Of a stretch of 64,000 nt of DNA, positions 16,334 through 25,160 are shown one piece after another. The translations under genes were made by a program, and so were the position numbers. Within the stretch, counting starts at the first letter, position 1. Every line of letters starts with the position of its first letter. Below the pieces are notes generated by a model. That model worked only from the letters and a program-made list of their open reading frames with translations. It did not search any database and was not told the origin of the DNA. Source of the DNA: Trebonia sp963771985 (GTDB taxonomy: Bacteria > Actinomycetota > Actinomycetes > Streptosporangiales > Streptosporangiaceae). Location of the stretch: assembly GCA_963771985.1 (NCBI GenBank), contig CAVYVO010000032.1:496001-560000 (forward strand), in the 5' to 3' direction.

Positions 16334-18010
16334 ATGGCGGACGAAAGTTCTCCGCTGGCTCGGTTGGGGGAGTGCGAACGGCGGCTTGCCGCGGCCGTTG
16401 ACGCGCCTGCTGACCTCAAGGCAGTGGTCTCCAGGGCGATCGCCCGGTACCGGGAGCCAATGCGTGTCGCTGTCGTGGCACAGATTAAGCGCGGTAAATC
16501 CACCCTGGTCAACGCATTGCTGCGGGAAGATGTCGCGCCTACCGCGCAACTGGAAGCGACTTTCACCGTGGGCGAGTTTTATCACGCGCCGGAGTCCCGG
16601 GTAACGGTTCACTTCAGCGATGCAGCCGAGCCGTTGGAGGTGTCGCCGGAGCACTTCCGCGCCTATACGGTTAACGACCCCAGGCAGGCAGCGCTGCTGC
16701 GCCGGATACGACGGGTTGAGTACGGAATTCCGAATCCCCTGCTCCGTCGATTCCGGCTGCTTGACACCCCGGGCCTCGGCAGCATTCACCATGACGACTC
16801 TGCCAACACGCTCATGACTCTGGGCGTGTCGGGCTTCCTCGACGCCGAGGAGGAGGCCCGGCTGAAGAAGGTGCTCGGGCAGGTCGGGCGCAGCGCCTCG
16901 GACATGCATGCGGACACCCTGACGGCGATCGACATCACCGACGCCGTCGTTTACCTCTTCGACCGGGGACTCAACCAGCGGGATGCCTCGCTCGTGGCCC
17001 GCTTCCTCGGTCCGCTGCGGCCCTCGCTGAACGCACTCAAGGTGATCGGCGTGCTCAGCCGGTGCGATCAGTGGTACTGGCCGTCCACTACGGGCGGCGA
17101 CCCGCTTGAGGACGACCCGCTTGCCGAGGGGCGCAAGATCGTCGGGCGGCGGCTGGCCGAGCCTGAGATCAGCCGCATGTTCTTCCGCATTCACCCAGTG
17201 GCCGCACTCGCCAGCGCAGGCGCGCAGGCGCTGGACGACGATGAGCTTGGCTGGCTCGACGAACTCGCCAGAGCAGAGCCCTCGCGACTCGCCGCCGCGC
17301 TCAGCGACGCCAACTGGTTCTCGCGGGCCGACCAGATCAGCGGCGTCGCGCTGCCCAGGCAGGCGCGCGGCGCGCTGGTCACCCGCCTCGGCGCCTGGGG
17401 ATCCCTGAAGGCCGCCCTGTACCGGCGGGGCGGGACAGCGCTGGACGAACTGCGCCAGCGCATGGACACCGACAGCGGCGTCGCGGACGTGCGGCGGACG
17501 CTGCTCGAGCACTTCGGGAACCGCTCAGCCGTCATCAAGCTTGACCAGGCGTTGCGCGACATCGCCGGACGCATCGACCGGCTGCGGATGTCAGCGGTCA
17601 CCACGCGGACGCCGCTGCCGCCGGTAACCCGCGACGTGGCGGGGGTCGTGGAGCGGGTCAGGCTGTCCAGCTCGGAACTGCCGGAACTGGCCGTGCTCGA
17701 GGACTACTACCAGGGGCGCCTGAACCTCGACGAAGCGGACCTCGCGGAAGTCCTCCGGGTGACTGGCGAGCGCGGTCGTTCGGTCGCGGCACGGCTCGGC
17801 ATGCCGGAGGGTACGCCGCTCGCGGCGCTGATCGCGCAGGCGGACGTGCGGGCGGGTGCCTGGGCGAATCGCGGCGAGGTGCTCGGCTTGGACGGGACGG
17901 CGGCCGCGGCGGCGGCGCAGATAGCGACCAGCTATGGCCAGCTGTCCGCGCGCGCCCGGCAGGCCCGCCGACTGCTCGAATACGACGATGAGCTGGCAGA
18001 CGGGGGTTGA
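16334..18010 (+). CDS. Dynamin-like GTPase 1 (no obvious membrane paddle)
   Basis: This 558-aa protein begins with a short helical segment followed by a dynamin-type G domain: P-loop AQIKRGKSTLVNALL (about 49-63, with Ala for the first Gly), switch I around TAQLEATFT and Walker B FRLLDTPGLGSIHH (about 135-148). VIGVLSRCDQWYW holds a degenerate guanine-specificity site (SRCD for TKxD). The remainder is helical with no clear transmembrane or paddle segment. It is the first gene of the operon, and 6 bp separate it from the GrpE-like gene. Bacterial dynamins often work as unequal pairs that remodel membranes, so it probably partners with the second dynamin gene. Confidence 0.85.
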   Translation: MADESSPLARLGECERRLAAAVDAPADLKAVVSRAIARYREPMRVAVVAQIKRGKSTLVNALLREDVAPTAQLEATFTVGEFYHAPESRVTVHFSDAAEPLEVSPEHFRAYTVNDPRQAALLRRIRRVEYGIPNPLLRRFRLLDTPGLGSIHHDDSANTLMTLGVSGFLDAEEEARLKKVLGQVGRSASDMHADTLTAIDITDAVVYLFDRGLNQRDASLVARFLGPLRPSLNALKVIGVLSRCDQWYWPSTTGGDPLEDDPLAEGRKIVGRRLAEPEISRMFFRIHPVAALASAGAQALDDDELGWLDELARAEPSRLAAALSDANWFSRADQISGVALPRQARGALVTRLGAWGSLKAALYRRGGTALDELRQRMDTDSGVADVRRTLLEHFGNRSAVIKLDQALRDIAGRIDRLRMSAVTTRTPLPPVTRDVAGVVERVRLSSSELPELAVLEDYYQGRLNLDEADLAEVLRVTGERGRSVAARLGMPEGTPLAALIAQADVRAGAWANRGEVLGLDGTAAAAAAQIATSYGQLSARARQARRLLEYDDELADGG

Positions 18011-18016
18011 TGTTCA

Positions 18017-18529
18017 ATGGACCTGTTCGGTCTGGTGCGGATCACCTGGCTGCCCGGCGCGAAGGAGGCAGGACCGCCTCCCGCACCGCCGCCTGCGGTA
18101 CCGCCGCCGCCTCCGCTCCAGGAACCGCCGGAGCCACCGGCTGTGACAGCCCCGGCCGCCGATCCCGAGCCGGACATGATCCAATCGCTAATCGGGCTCG
18201 CCGATGACCTGGCGGAACTGTCTGGCCGTGACTGGACGGGCGAGTCCGCCGCGCGCACGCTGCGGCTTGTCCAGTGGCGGGTGGACAAGGTGCTTGGGGA
18301 ATCCGGTGTGCAGGCGCTCTCCGACAACGGACCCGTCGTGCCGGCCCGGCATGAGGTGGTCGGCGCCGAGCCGGCCGGCGCCAATGACAGGGCGGGCTGG
18401 ATCGCGGCCACCGTCCGGCGCGGCTACCTGCGGGGAGACCAGCTGATCCGGCCGCAGCAGGTGGTCGCCTACGTCACGACAGAGCCTGCGGCACATGCGG
18501 AGGGGGACAACGATGCAGAACGAGGTTGA
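18017..18529 (+). CDS. GrpE-like nucleotide-exchange factor
   Basis: This 170-aa protein has a short N-terminus, a proline-rich linker (about 18-45) and a helical segment. Its C-terminal domain follows the GrpE beta-domain pattern: LGESGVQALSDNGPVVPARHEVVGAE, then WIAATVRRGYLRGDQLIRPQQVVAYV. This parallels the GrpE features G-V-x-x-(I/L), F-D-P-x-x-H-E-A-V and G-Y-x-L-x-x-R-(V/L)-(L/I)-R-P-A-x-V-x-V. GrpE opens the Hsp70 nucleotide site, and an Hsp70-like gene lies two genes downstream. The long coiled-coil of normal GrpE is missing. The 3' end overlaps the next gene by 17 bp. Confidence 0.65.
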   Translation: MDLFGLVRITWLPGAKEAGPPPAPPPAVPPPPPLQEPPEPPAVTAPAADPEPDMIQSLIGLADDLAELSGRDWTGESAARTLRLVQWRVDKVLGESGVQALSDNGPVVPARHEVVGAEPAGANDRAGWIAATVRRGYLRGDQLIRPQQVVAYVTTEPAAHAEGDNDAERG

Positions 18530-20411
18530 CCAGGTCAGAGACGAGGTACTCAACCTCTTCCCCTGGCTAGAGGCCGAACTAGGCGGTGACCTGGCGGACG
18601 ACGGGCACAAGGTGCTGCGCCGCGCCAGGTCGGCGCTCGCCAACAGCCGCTACCTGGTCCTGACGGTCGGCGAGTTCAAGCGGGGCAAGTCTTCCCTGCT
18701 GAACGCGCTGATCGGGCAGCGGCTCTTTCCCGAGGATACCGACGTCGCCACCGCGACAGTATGCACGCTTTCCTGGGGCGAGACGCCGCAGGCGGTCGTG
18801 CGCTTCTTCCCGGCCGATGACGGCACTCAGATCCCAGAAAAGACGATCGACCTCGGCGAGGTCGCGCGGTACGCCACCGTACAGGGTCAGGAAGAAGAAG
18901 GCGGTCCTGAAGTGGCCCGGATCGACATGACGGCGCCGATCCCGCAGCTGAAGTCCGGCCTGGCCCTGGTGGACACCCCTGGTGTCGGCAGCATGAACCC
19001 GGCGCACACCGCGGCGACGAGCGGCTTCCTGCCAGAGGCCGATGCGCTGCTGTTCGTCGCGTCCGCGGTCCAGCCGCTCGGCACGGTGGAGCTGTCATTC
19101 CTCGCCCGCGCCTACGAGGTGTGCCCGATCGTGCTGACAGCGGTCTCGATGATCGACAAGACCCCTGACGAGGGGGCGGTGCTCGCCGAGGTCAGGACCC
19201 GGATCGCCGGCGTCACCGAGATGGCGCCCGAGGACGTTGACCTCGTCGCTGTCTCGTCGCTGCGCAAATGGAACGGCGAGAACAGCGGAGATCCCGCTCT
19301 CATCAAGGCTTCCGGGTTCCCCGAACTCGAGCTGAAGCTGTGGACCGGGCTTGTCGCCAGCTGCGCGATCGCCCGGCTGGGCCAGTCGGTCGACGTGCTG
19401 CAAGCCATCGCGGCAGAGAGCGCGGCCCCGCTGCGCACCGAGCAAGCGGCTCTGGCCGGCGGCGACCAGCTGGCCCAGATCGACGAGGAGCTCAAGGCCG
19501 CGCAGGCACGGGCCATCGAGGCGCGGGCGGAGGCACCGCGGCGATCGAGGAAGCTCAGCCAGGAGCTGACCGAGCGAGCCCGGCCGATCCAGCGGCGCCT
19601 GAAGCAGTCGTTCGATGACATCATCGCCGACTTCGTCGAGGACACCAATCACCGCGAGGTACTCGCCGAGCCGGCCCCGGCACTCAACCGGCTGGTCCGG
19701 CGGATGGTCGAGGCGCAGGGTGACGCGAACCGCGCGCTGAGTGAGGTCATCGAGGACGTGGCAGCGCGCTTTTCCGCTGATCTGCCGACGGCGCTCACCG
19801 GCCTGGGCGGTGACGTGATCACCCCGGCGGGCCACATTTCCGCGCCGACGGTCGACCTGTCCAGGCAGCGGTTCGCGAAGTTCCGGTCGACCTGGACGGG
19901 CGGCACCGCCGGAGGCGCGGCCGGCCTGCTGCTCGGCGTCGGCGCGGCGCTGGCCTTCCCGCCCGCGGCCGCGGTCATCGGCCCGTTCGTGGCCGGTCCG
20001 CTGATCGGCGGCGTGATCGGCCAGATGTTCGGCATGGTCGGCGGCTATCGGCAGGCCACGCAACAGAACCAGGAGCAGGAGGACGCGAAGCTGCGGCAGC
20101 GGCTCCGTGAGCATGTGATCCCGAAGATCCAGTCCACCGCGACGGTCAGCCTGGAGGACATCGCCCAGCGGCTGGGCGATGAGACGCGGGCGCTGACGGC
20201 CGCGCTTGACGACCAGCTGTCCCGCGAAGCCCGCCAGATCGAGGAGGGGCGGGAACGGCTTCAGCAGGTGCGGGCACGCACGGCGGCCGGGAATGTGGCC
20301 CGCAGGCGCGAGGTGGAGGCGCGGCTGCAGAAGTACGGCGAGATCGACCGAACCCTGGTCCGGGCCCGGCTCAAAGTCGAGGCACTCGGCACGGACGAGG
20401 GGCGCGAATGA
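18513..20411 (+). CDS. Dynamin-like GTPase 2 with hydrophobic membrane segment
   Basis: I start this 632-aa protein at ATG 18513, after GGAGGGGG. The G domain has P-loop GEFKRGKSSLLNAL (about 53-66), switch TDVATATV, Walker B LALVDTPGVGS (about 150-160) and a degenerate TAVSMIDK. A long helical stalk follows. A Gly/Ala-rich hydrophobic stretch at about 460-512 (AGLLLGVGAALAFPPAAAVIG, then a second hairpin half) matches the membrane-inserting paddle of bacterial dynamin-like proteins. The C-terminus is coiled-coil. It overlaps the GrpE-like gene upstream by 17 bp and the Hsp70-like gene downstream by 4 bp, so production is coupled. Confidence 0.9.
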   Translation: MQNEVDQVRDEVLNLFPWLEAELGGDLADDGHKVLRRARSALANSRYLVLTVGEFKRGKSSLLNALIGQRLFPEDTDVATATVCTLSWGETPQAVVRFFPADDGTQIPEKTIDLGEVARYATVQGQEEEGGPEVARIDMTAPIPQLKSGLALVDTPGVGSMNPAHTAATSGFLPEADALLFVASAVQPLGTVELSFLARAYEVCPIVLTAVSMIDKTPDEGAVLAEVRTRIAGVTEMAPEDVDLVAVSSLRKWNGENSGDPALIKASGFPELELKLWTGLVASCAIARLGQSVDVLQAIAAESAAPLRTEQAALAGGDQLAQIDEELKAAQARAIEARAEAPRRSRKLSQELTERARPIQRRLKQSFDDIIADFVEDTNHREVLAEPAPALNRLVRRMVEAQGDANRALSEVIEDVAARFSADLPTALTGLGGDVITPAGHISAPTVDLSRQRFAKFRSTWTGGTAGGAAGLLLGVGAALAFPPAAAVIGPFVAGPLIGGVIGQMFGMVGGYRQATQQNQEQEDAKLRQRLREHVIPKIQSTATVSLEDIAQRLGDETRALTAALDDQLSREARQIEEGRERLQQVRARTAAGNVARRREVEARLQKYGEIDRTLVRARLKVEALGTDEGRE

Positions 20412-21706
20412 CGCAAGACGCGCCCGCGACGGTCGTGCACGGCATCGACTTCGGCACGTCGACCTCGATGATCGTGGTCGGTCGCCCAGGCGCGCCGCAT
20501 CTGGTGGTCAAGGATCCGCTGGCGGTGCACGGGGAGGTCGGTATCCCGACGTCGGTCTGTGCCCGGCCCGATGGCACGCTCGCCGTGGGGTTTGAGGCGG
20601 AGCGGATCAAGCAGATCCATGTCGCGGATTACCGCACAGGCTTCAAGCTCGACATCGGCAAGCCGGTTGTCCACCGACTCGGCGGCGCCAACTACTCGCC
20701 GGCCGACCTGATGGCCGAGGTGATCAGGTTCCTGCGAGCCCGCGCCCTCGCCGCGGTGCCCGCCGAGCCGAGCACTGTCGTGCTGACCGTGCCGGTCGCC
20801 TGGGAGGACTGGACCCGCGATCAGGCCGTCGAGGCCTGCACCAGCGCCGGATACGACCTGTCCCTGATCCGCCTTGAGACCGAGCCGGTCGCGGCGATGG
20901 CCGGCCTGGGACCGCTGGCGGGCACGACGGTCATCTACGACCTCGGCGGCGGCACGTTTGACTGCGCTGTCGTGGTGGAGACCGATGAGGGCCAGCAGAT
21001 CTACGGTCCACCGGGCGGGCTGCGGCACGTCGGCGGGCGCCCCTTCGACGACCGGATCGTCCGGCTGGTGCGGGACCGTTTCCCGCAGGCTGAGAAGATC
21101 TTCGCGCCGGACGCCGTGCCAGGGGACCCCGGGCGGGCCGGCGGCCCGGAGCCCGGCGCGGCCAGCGCCGTCATCGAACTCCTGCGACGGCGCATCCAGC
21201 TTCGCGAGAAGTGCGTCGAGGCCAAAGTCGAGCTGTCCCTCATCCAGTCCACCGAGAAGCTGCTGAGCGAGCTTAACCCACCTGAACTGCTCTCAGTGAG
21301 CCGGGCGGAGCTGAACGGCGCGATCAGCGACCTGGTTGAGGAGACCGTCGGAGAGTGCGAGCGGATGCTGACCACGGCCGGCCTTTCGTTCGACGGCGTG
21401 GACCAGATCCTGCAGATCGGCGGCTCCAGCCGGATCCCGCTGTCCGGGGAGCGGCTGCGGGCCAGGTCGGGACGCCAGGTGCGGCTTGCCGAGGAACCGG
21501 ACCTGGCCGTGGTGCGGGGCGCCGCGGAACTCGCGCTGCGGATCGCCATGCCGCCGCCGGAACCTCAACCTGAACCTGAACCCGAACCTGAGCCGGAGCC
21601 CGCGCCGCCTTCTGCCGGGGAGACGCCCGCCGGAGCGCTGCGCCCCGCCGTATCGGAGGGACTGCGAAATTGGAACGTAACCCGGAATCCGTTCCGGCCC
21701 AGGTGA
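20408..21706 (+). CDS. Hsp70-like ATPase lacking the substrate-binding domain
   Basis: This 432-aa protein is an actin/Hsp70-fold ATPase: phosphate 1 GIDFGTSTS (12-20), phosphate 2 TVIYDLGGGTFDCAVV (about 176-191) and adenosine motif QILQIGGSSRIPL (about 333-345). After about 375 it has no Hsp70 substrate-binding domain; instead there is a Pro-Glu repeat tail and a short conserved-looking end (NWNVTRNPFRPR). The start overlaps the preceding dynamin gene by ATGA. A GrpE-like gene in the same operon suggests a dedicated, nucleotide-driven switch rather than a general folding chaperone. The target is probably another product of this operon. Confidence 0.88.
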   Translation: MTQDAPATVVHGIDFGTSTSMIVVGRPGAPHLVVKDPLAVHGEVGIPTSVCARPDGTLAVGFEAERIKQIHVADYRTGFKLDIGKPVVHRLGGANYSPADLMAEVIRFLRARALAAVPAEPSTVVLTVPVAWEDWTRDQAVEACTSAGYDLSLIRLETEPVAAMAGLGPLAGTTVIYDLGGGTFDCAVVVETDEGQQIYGPPGGLRHVGGRPFDDRIVRLVRDRFPQAEKIFAPDAVPGDPGRAGGPEPGAASAVIELLRRRIQLREKCVEAKVELSLIQSTEKLLSELNPPELLSVSRAELNGAISDLVEETVGECERMLTTAGLSFDGVDQILQIGGSSRIPLSGERLRARSGRQVRLAEEPDLAVVRGAAELALRIAMPPPEPQPEPEPEPEPEPAPPSAGETPAGALRPAVSEGLRNWNVTRNPFRPR

Positions 21707-21789
21707 CCGACTGTAACGAGGAACTGACAGCAATCATGCGAGCGCAGCGAGCGCCAGAGTTACGAAAGCAGCTAAAGGGGGCGTGGTGA
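21703..21789 (+). CDS. Putative 28-aa protein bridging hsp70 and GTPase genes
   Basis: A GTG at 21703 overlaps the Hsp70 stop (GTGA). Its frame stays open for 28 codons and ends with a TGA overlapping the GTPase start (GTGA at 21786-21789). It thus fills exactly the only sizeable gap in the operon with 4-bp overlaps at both ends. The peptide is charged, ending QRAPELRKQLKGAW, and includes a rare TTA leucine codon. An internal ATG at 21736 is also possible. It may be a real small protein or merely a coupling ORF. Confidence 0.4.
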   Translation: MTDCNEELTAIMRAQRAPELRKQLKGAW

Positions 21790-22682
21790 AGATCGTGATG
21801 CTCGGGCACAGCGGTGCCGGCAAGACGACGTACCTGTCGCTGATGTACGCCGAGATGCAAGGCGGGATCGGGGGGTTCCAGGTACGCGCGAAGAACAGCA
21901 GCCAGCACAGCCAGCTGCTCGCCGACGCGCGGGCGATCCGCAGCAGCCGGTACCCCCCGGCCACGAACCGCCGTGGCAGCTACGACCTCGCGCTGAGCTA
22001 CAACGGCTCCGATGTGCTCCCGTTCACCTGGCGGGACCACCGTGGCGGCGCGGCCACCGGGCGCAAATCCGACAGCGAGGACGTGGGCCAGCTCCACCAG
22101 GACCTGCTGGAGAGCGACGCCATCGTCATGTTCCTCGACGGCCACGCTCTGGTGCACGAGCCGGGCGCGGCAAGGAACGCGAGCAAGCTGAGCAGCCATG
22201 TGCTGCGCGCGATGCGGGACAGGCCGGAGGTACCCACCCCGCTCGTCATCGCGGTCACCAAGAGCGACCTCATCGACGTCGACGACGACAAGGTGGGCGA
22301 GAAGGTCTTCGCGCCGGTCGCGGAGCTGGCGAGGGCGGTCGCGGCCACCCGGCACATCGTCGGGACCCTCATCCCCGTTGCCTGCGGGCCGTCCCCGATG
22401 AACGTGGTCGTACCGGTACTGTGGTCGCTCCGGTTCGGCCTGCTCGGCATGCTAGTCCGGCTCAACGCGCAGGTCGAGTCGTCCGTCCAGGCGGCGAACG
22501 AGGCAGCCAGCCGGGACACGTTCTGGGACCGCCTGGTCAGCCCGTTGCTAGGTGAGTCCTCGTACGCCACCATCGCCCAGAACCACCGGCAGGTGGCGCA
22601 GCGCGCGCACCGCCAGCTCCAGCCGCTTATCAAACCCGCCGAGGGCCTCGAAGAGATGCTCAAGGGCATCAAGTACTTCTGA
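21786..22682 (+). CDS. Small P-loop GTPase 1 of the operon
   Basis: The product is about 298 aa, starting at GTG 21786 (or 21783) after AAAGGGGG. It opens with a GTPase core: P-loop GHSGAGKTTYLSLMY (about 7-21), a switch-like FTWRDHRGGAATGR (about 78-91) and the guanine motif VTKSDL (about 156-161). The C-terminal third is helical. It resembles the TRAFAC GTPase domain proteins found in large actinobacterial conflict systems; I cannot assign the exact family. The next gene encodes a divergent paralogue with the same W-x-D-x-RGG motif, so the two may form a heterodimer. Confidence 0.8.
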   Translation: MKIVMLGHSGAGKTTYLSLMYAEMQGGIGGFQVRAKNSSQHSQLLADARAIRSSRYPPATNRRGSYDLALSYNGSDVLPFTWRDHRGGAATGRKSDSEDVGQLHQDLLESDAIVMFLDGHALVHEPGAARNASKLSSHVLRAMRDRPEVPTPLVIAVTKSDLIDVDDDKVGEKVFAPVAELARAVAATRHIVGTLIPVACGPSPMNVVVPVLWSLRFGLLGMLVRLNAQVESSVQAANEAASRDTFWDRLVSPLLGESSYATIAQNHRQVAQRAHRQLQPLIKPAEGLEEMLKGIKYF

Positions 22683-22723
22683 CCCCTTTATTCCTGACGA
22701 CAAACCCCTTTCTGGAGGCGGCG

Positions 22724-23758
22724 ATGGCCACCCCGAATCTCAAGCTGACGATGCTCGGCACCACCGGGTCGGGCAAGACCGTGTTCCTGCTCGGCATGTA
22801 CAACACCCTGTCCCTGGGCGTGCAGGGCTATTTCCTCTACACCGAGGACCCGGACGATGGCCTTGACCTCGGCGACGCGTGGGACCAGCTCATCGAAGAG
22901 GGCAAGCTGCCCCCGCCCACCGCCGAAGACCAGAACAAGCGCCACCAGTTCGTGTTCAACCACGGCTTCGACACCCTCGTCACCGTGGAGTGGCTGGACT
23001 ACCGCGGCGGTGCCATGACCGGGCGGGCCAGCTCTGCCGCGGACGTGACCGAGCTCCGCGAGCAGCTAGCCGCCTCCGACAGCATCTACCTGGTCTTCGA
23101 CGGCGGGAAGCTCACGCCCTGGCTGGACGGCAAGGTGACCATCCCGACCGTGCAGAAAGAGCTGAAGATCCGGGAGATGACCCAGCTCGTCCAGCACGCC
23201 ATCAAGGCCCGGAAGAGCAGCAACCTGCCGCTGCCCTCGCTCGTCGTGGTGATTACCAAGGCGGACCTGCTGTCCGGCCCGAACCGGGAGGTCGGGGACG
23301 CGCTGAACACCATTATTGACAACCTCAAGTCCCTCGTCGAGGCTGCCTACGTGGAAGGTGTGACCACGCTGCTGTGCCCGGTCCAGGTGGGCAACTTCGG
23401 CCCGACGACACCGCTCAAGGTGAACGTCAGCGACATCGACCCGATGGGGCTGCACCGGCCGATGATCTTCTCCCTGATGCATTACCTGTCGGAGGGGCTC
23501 GGTGCCCGCCAGGCGGATCTGGCGGCCCGGCGGGCCAGCCAGTCGGCCGTGGACCAGCAAATCGCCGCGCTCAACCAGGGCTTCCTCGCCTACTTCCGCG
23601 GCCGCCGGATCGCGCAGCTGCAGGATGTGTCGAAGTCCTACGCCGACGCGATCACAACCGGGGAGGAGGGGTATCAGACCGACCAGAGCCTGATCAGCCG
23701 GCTGGCCGCCGAACTGGAGGGGCACCCGATCATCCGAAACGGCAAGGTGGAGCTATGA
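22724..23758 (+). CDS. Small P-loop GTPase 2 of the operon
   Basis: This 344-aa paralogue of the preceding gene starts at ATG 22724 after GGAGGCG. Motifs are P-loop GTTGSGKTVFLLGMYNTL (about 12-29), VEWLDYRGGAMTGRASS (about 88-104) and VITKADLL (about 179-186). It has a longer insert after the P-loop, and its C-terminal helical tail (LAARRASQSAVDQQIAALNQ) could form a coiled coil. Its stop overlaps the next start by ATGA. The conserved W-x-D-x-RGG in place of the usual DxxG suggests both GTPases share an unusual switch II. Confidence 0.82.
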   Translation: MATPNLKLTMLGTTGSGKTVFLLGMYNTLSLGVQGYFLYTEDPDDGLDLGDAWDQLIEEGKLPPPTAEDQNKRHQFVFNHGFDTLVTVEWLDYRGGAMTGRASSAADVTELREQLAASDSIYLVFDGGKLTPWLDGKVTIPTVQKELKIREMTQLVQHAIKARKSSNLPLPSLVVVITKADLLSGPNREVGDALNTIIDNLKSLVEAAYVEGVTTLLCPVQVGNFGPTTPLKVNVSDIDPMGLHRPMIFSLMHYLSEGLGARQADLAARRASQSAVDQQIAALNQGFLAYFRGRRIAQLQDVSKSYADAITTGEEGYQTDQSLISRLAAELEGHPIIRNGKVEL

Positions 23759-25143
23759 CATCCGGCGAGTACCCAGGCTGGGCTGGGACGTGGGCCCCAG
23801 TCATCTACGGCAGGACCTACCGCGTAGATGAGTGGTGGCGCGCCCTCCCGGCGGGCGTCGCCCGCGACGGGCGCGCCGCCGGAGTCATCAAGGGGGCCAT
23901 CGCCGACGGCCGGGTGCCCGCGCCACGCTTCGTCCTCGCCCGGCTGACCGTCGGCACGCTCGTCGGCGTCGTGTGCTCGCCATCACGGTTCGGCACGGAG
24001 ATGGCGACCGACTCCTTCGGCCGGCCCCTCTACTGTTTCGTCGGCTGGTACTCCCGTGAGCCGCGGGTCGCCGTCCCTGGCTTCACCGAGCTGACCGGCG
24101 GCTGGGAGCGGCTGGTCCTGGCGGAGTACGACCGGGTAATGCGCCCGGTCTGGCTGGCGTCCGCCGATGAGGCGCGGGTCCCCGCAGTGCTGGAACCGGA
24201 CAAAGCCCCCTGGCCGGTGCCCAGCGGGCAGCGGCTCGCGGAGCTGCCAGCGTCCCTTTCCGATGTCAGCGAGCCAGGCGACACAGTCCGGGTCTACCCC
24301 TCCGCCAGCGCCAACTTGGTCTGGCAGGCGGTCGCGGATCATGGCGTACGGGCTGCCGTGGTCACCGGCTGGCAGACCTACCGGTCGGCTATCCGCCCGT
24401 ACCTGACGCACGTCTGCGCGGACGACTTCGATGGTCCGCCGCCGCTGGTCGTGACGATCCCGCCGCGCGAAGACCGCGCGGCGCACGGGCGCGCCCCCAG
24501 GGAGCAGACCAGGCCTGAATACCAGTCCGGACCCAGGGCTGGGTACGGGCAGGCAGACCGCGGTGCGGACTGGCACGGCGGCGACAGAGGGGGCGGTGAG
24601 CGGGAGGACGCTGGTTCCGGTAGCGTATTGTCGGGTGGGGTGCGTGCCTTGAAGCGGGTCGCGCAGGCCGGCTTCGAGATGCTATCTGGCGGTGAGCCAG
24701 GCCTCCCCGAGGATCCGCCGCACTGGACGGGTGCCTGGACGTTCCGGCCGCCGGCCACCTTCGAGGCCACGGATGGCTCCTACGCGTTCTGGTACACGAT
24801 CGGTGAGCGGGCGATCCGCTGCGCGGACCGGCGTACCGGCCAGCAGTTCGAGTGGACCGGAAGCCACTGGGCCCCGACAGCGGCAGGTCGGGCGACAGCA
24901 CAGGCGCCGGCGCAGTCGCAGTCGCAGTCGCGGGACCTGCTCGACCAGCCCCCCGTGACCGGGCTCGGCATGGTCACTCCGCAGGCGCCGCCGCCGGATA
25001 TGCGTAAGAAGCTGAACAGCACGTTCAGCGAGTTCGGCCGGTCAGCGCGCGACCGGGAGGCCGATAAGGAAACCGGTGCGGCGGCCGCAACAGAGGCCCA
25101 GGAAGGCGGTCCGGGGCCGGACGACGCCGGCCCTGGCGGCTGA
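23755..25143 (+). CDS. Large unknown protein at the end of the dynamin/Hsp70 operon
   Basis: I start this 462-aa protein at ATG 23755, overlapping the GTPase stop. I do not recognise a family. The N-terminal about 240 residues are globular (WAPVIYGRTYRVDEWWRALP, LYCFVGWYSREP, VVTGWQTYRSAIRPYLTHVC). A long Arg/Gly/Gln-rich linker follows, then a compact aromatic domain (HWTGAWTFRPPATFEATDG, AFWYTIGERAIRCADRRTGQQFEWTG) and a disordered acidic tail. The strict overlap with the GTPase argues for stoichiometric production, so an adaptor or GTPase-regulating protein is plausible. It ends 17 bp before the convergent cyclase-like gene. Confidence 0.7.
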   Translation: MTSGEYPGWAGTWAPVIYGRTYRVDEWWRALPAGVARDGRAAGVIKGAIADGRVPAPRFVLARLTVGTLVGVVCSPSRFGTEMATDSFGRPLYCFVGWYSREPRVAVPGFTELTGGWERLVLAEYDRVMRPVWLASADEARVPAVLEPDKAPWPVPSGQRLAELPASLSDVSEPGDTVRVYPSASANLVWQAVADHGVRAAVVTGWQTYRSAIRPYLTHVCADDFDGPPPLVVTIPPREDRAAHGRAPREQTRPEYQSGPRAGYGQADRGADWHGGDRGGGEREDAGSGSVLSGGVRALKRVAQAGFEMLSGGEPGLPEDPPHWTGAWTFRPPATFEATDGSYAFWYTIGERAIRCADRRTGQQFEWTGSHWAPTAAGRATAQAPAQSQSQSRDLLDQPPVTGLGMVTPQAPPPDMRKKLNSTFSEFGRSARDREADKETGAAAATEAQEGGPGPDDAGPGG

Positions 25144-25160
25144 CTGCCCGCCGGAGACCG

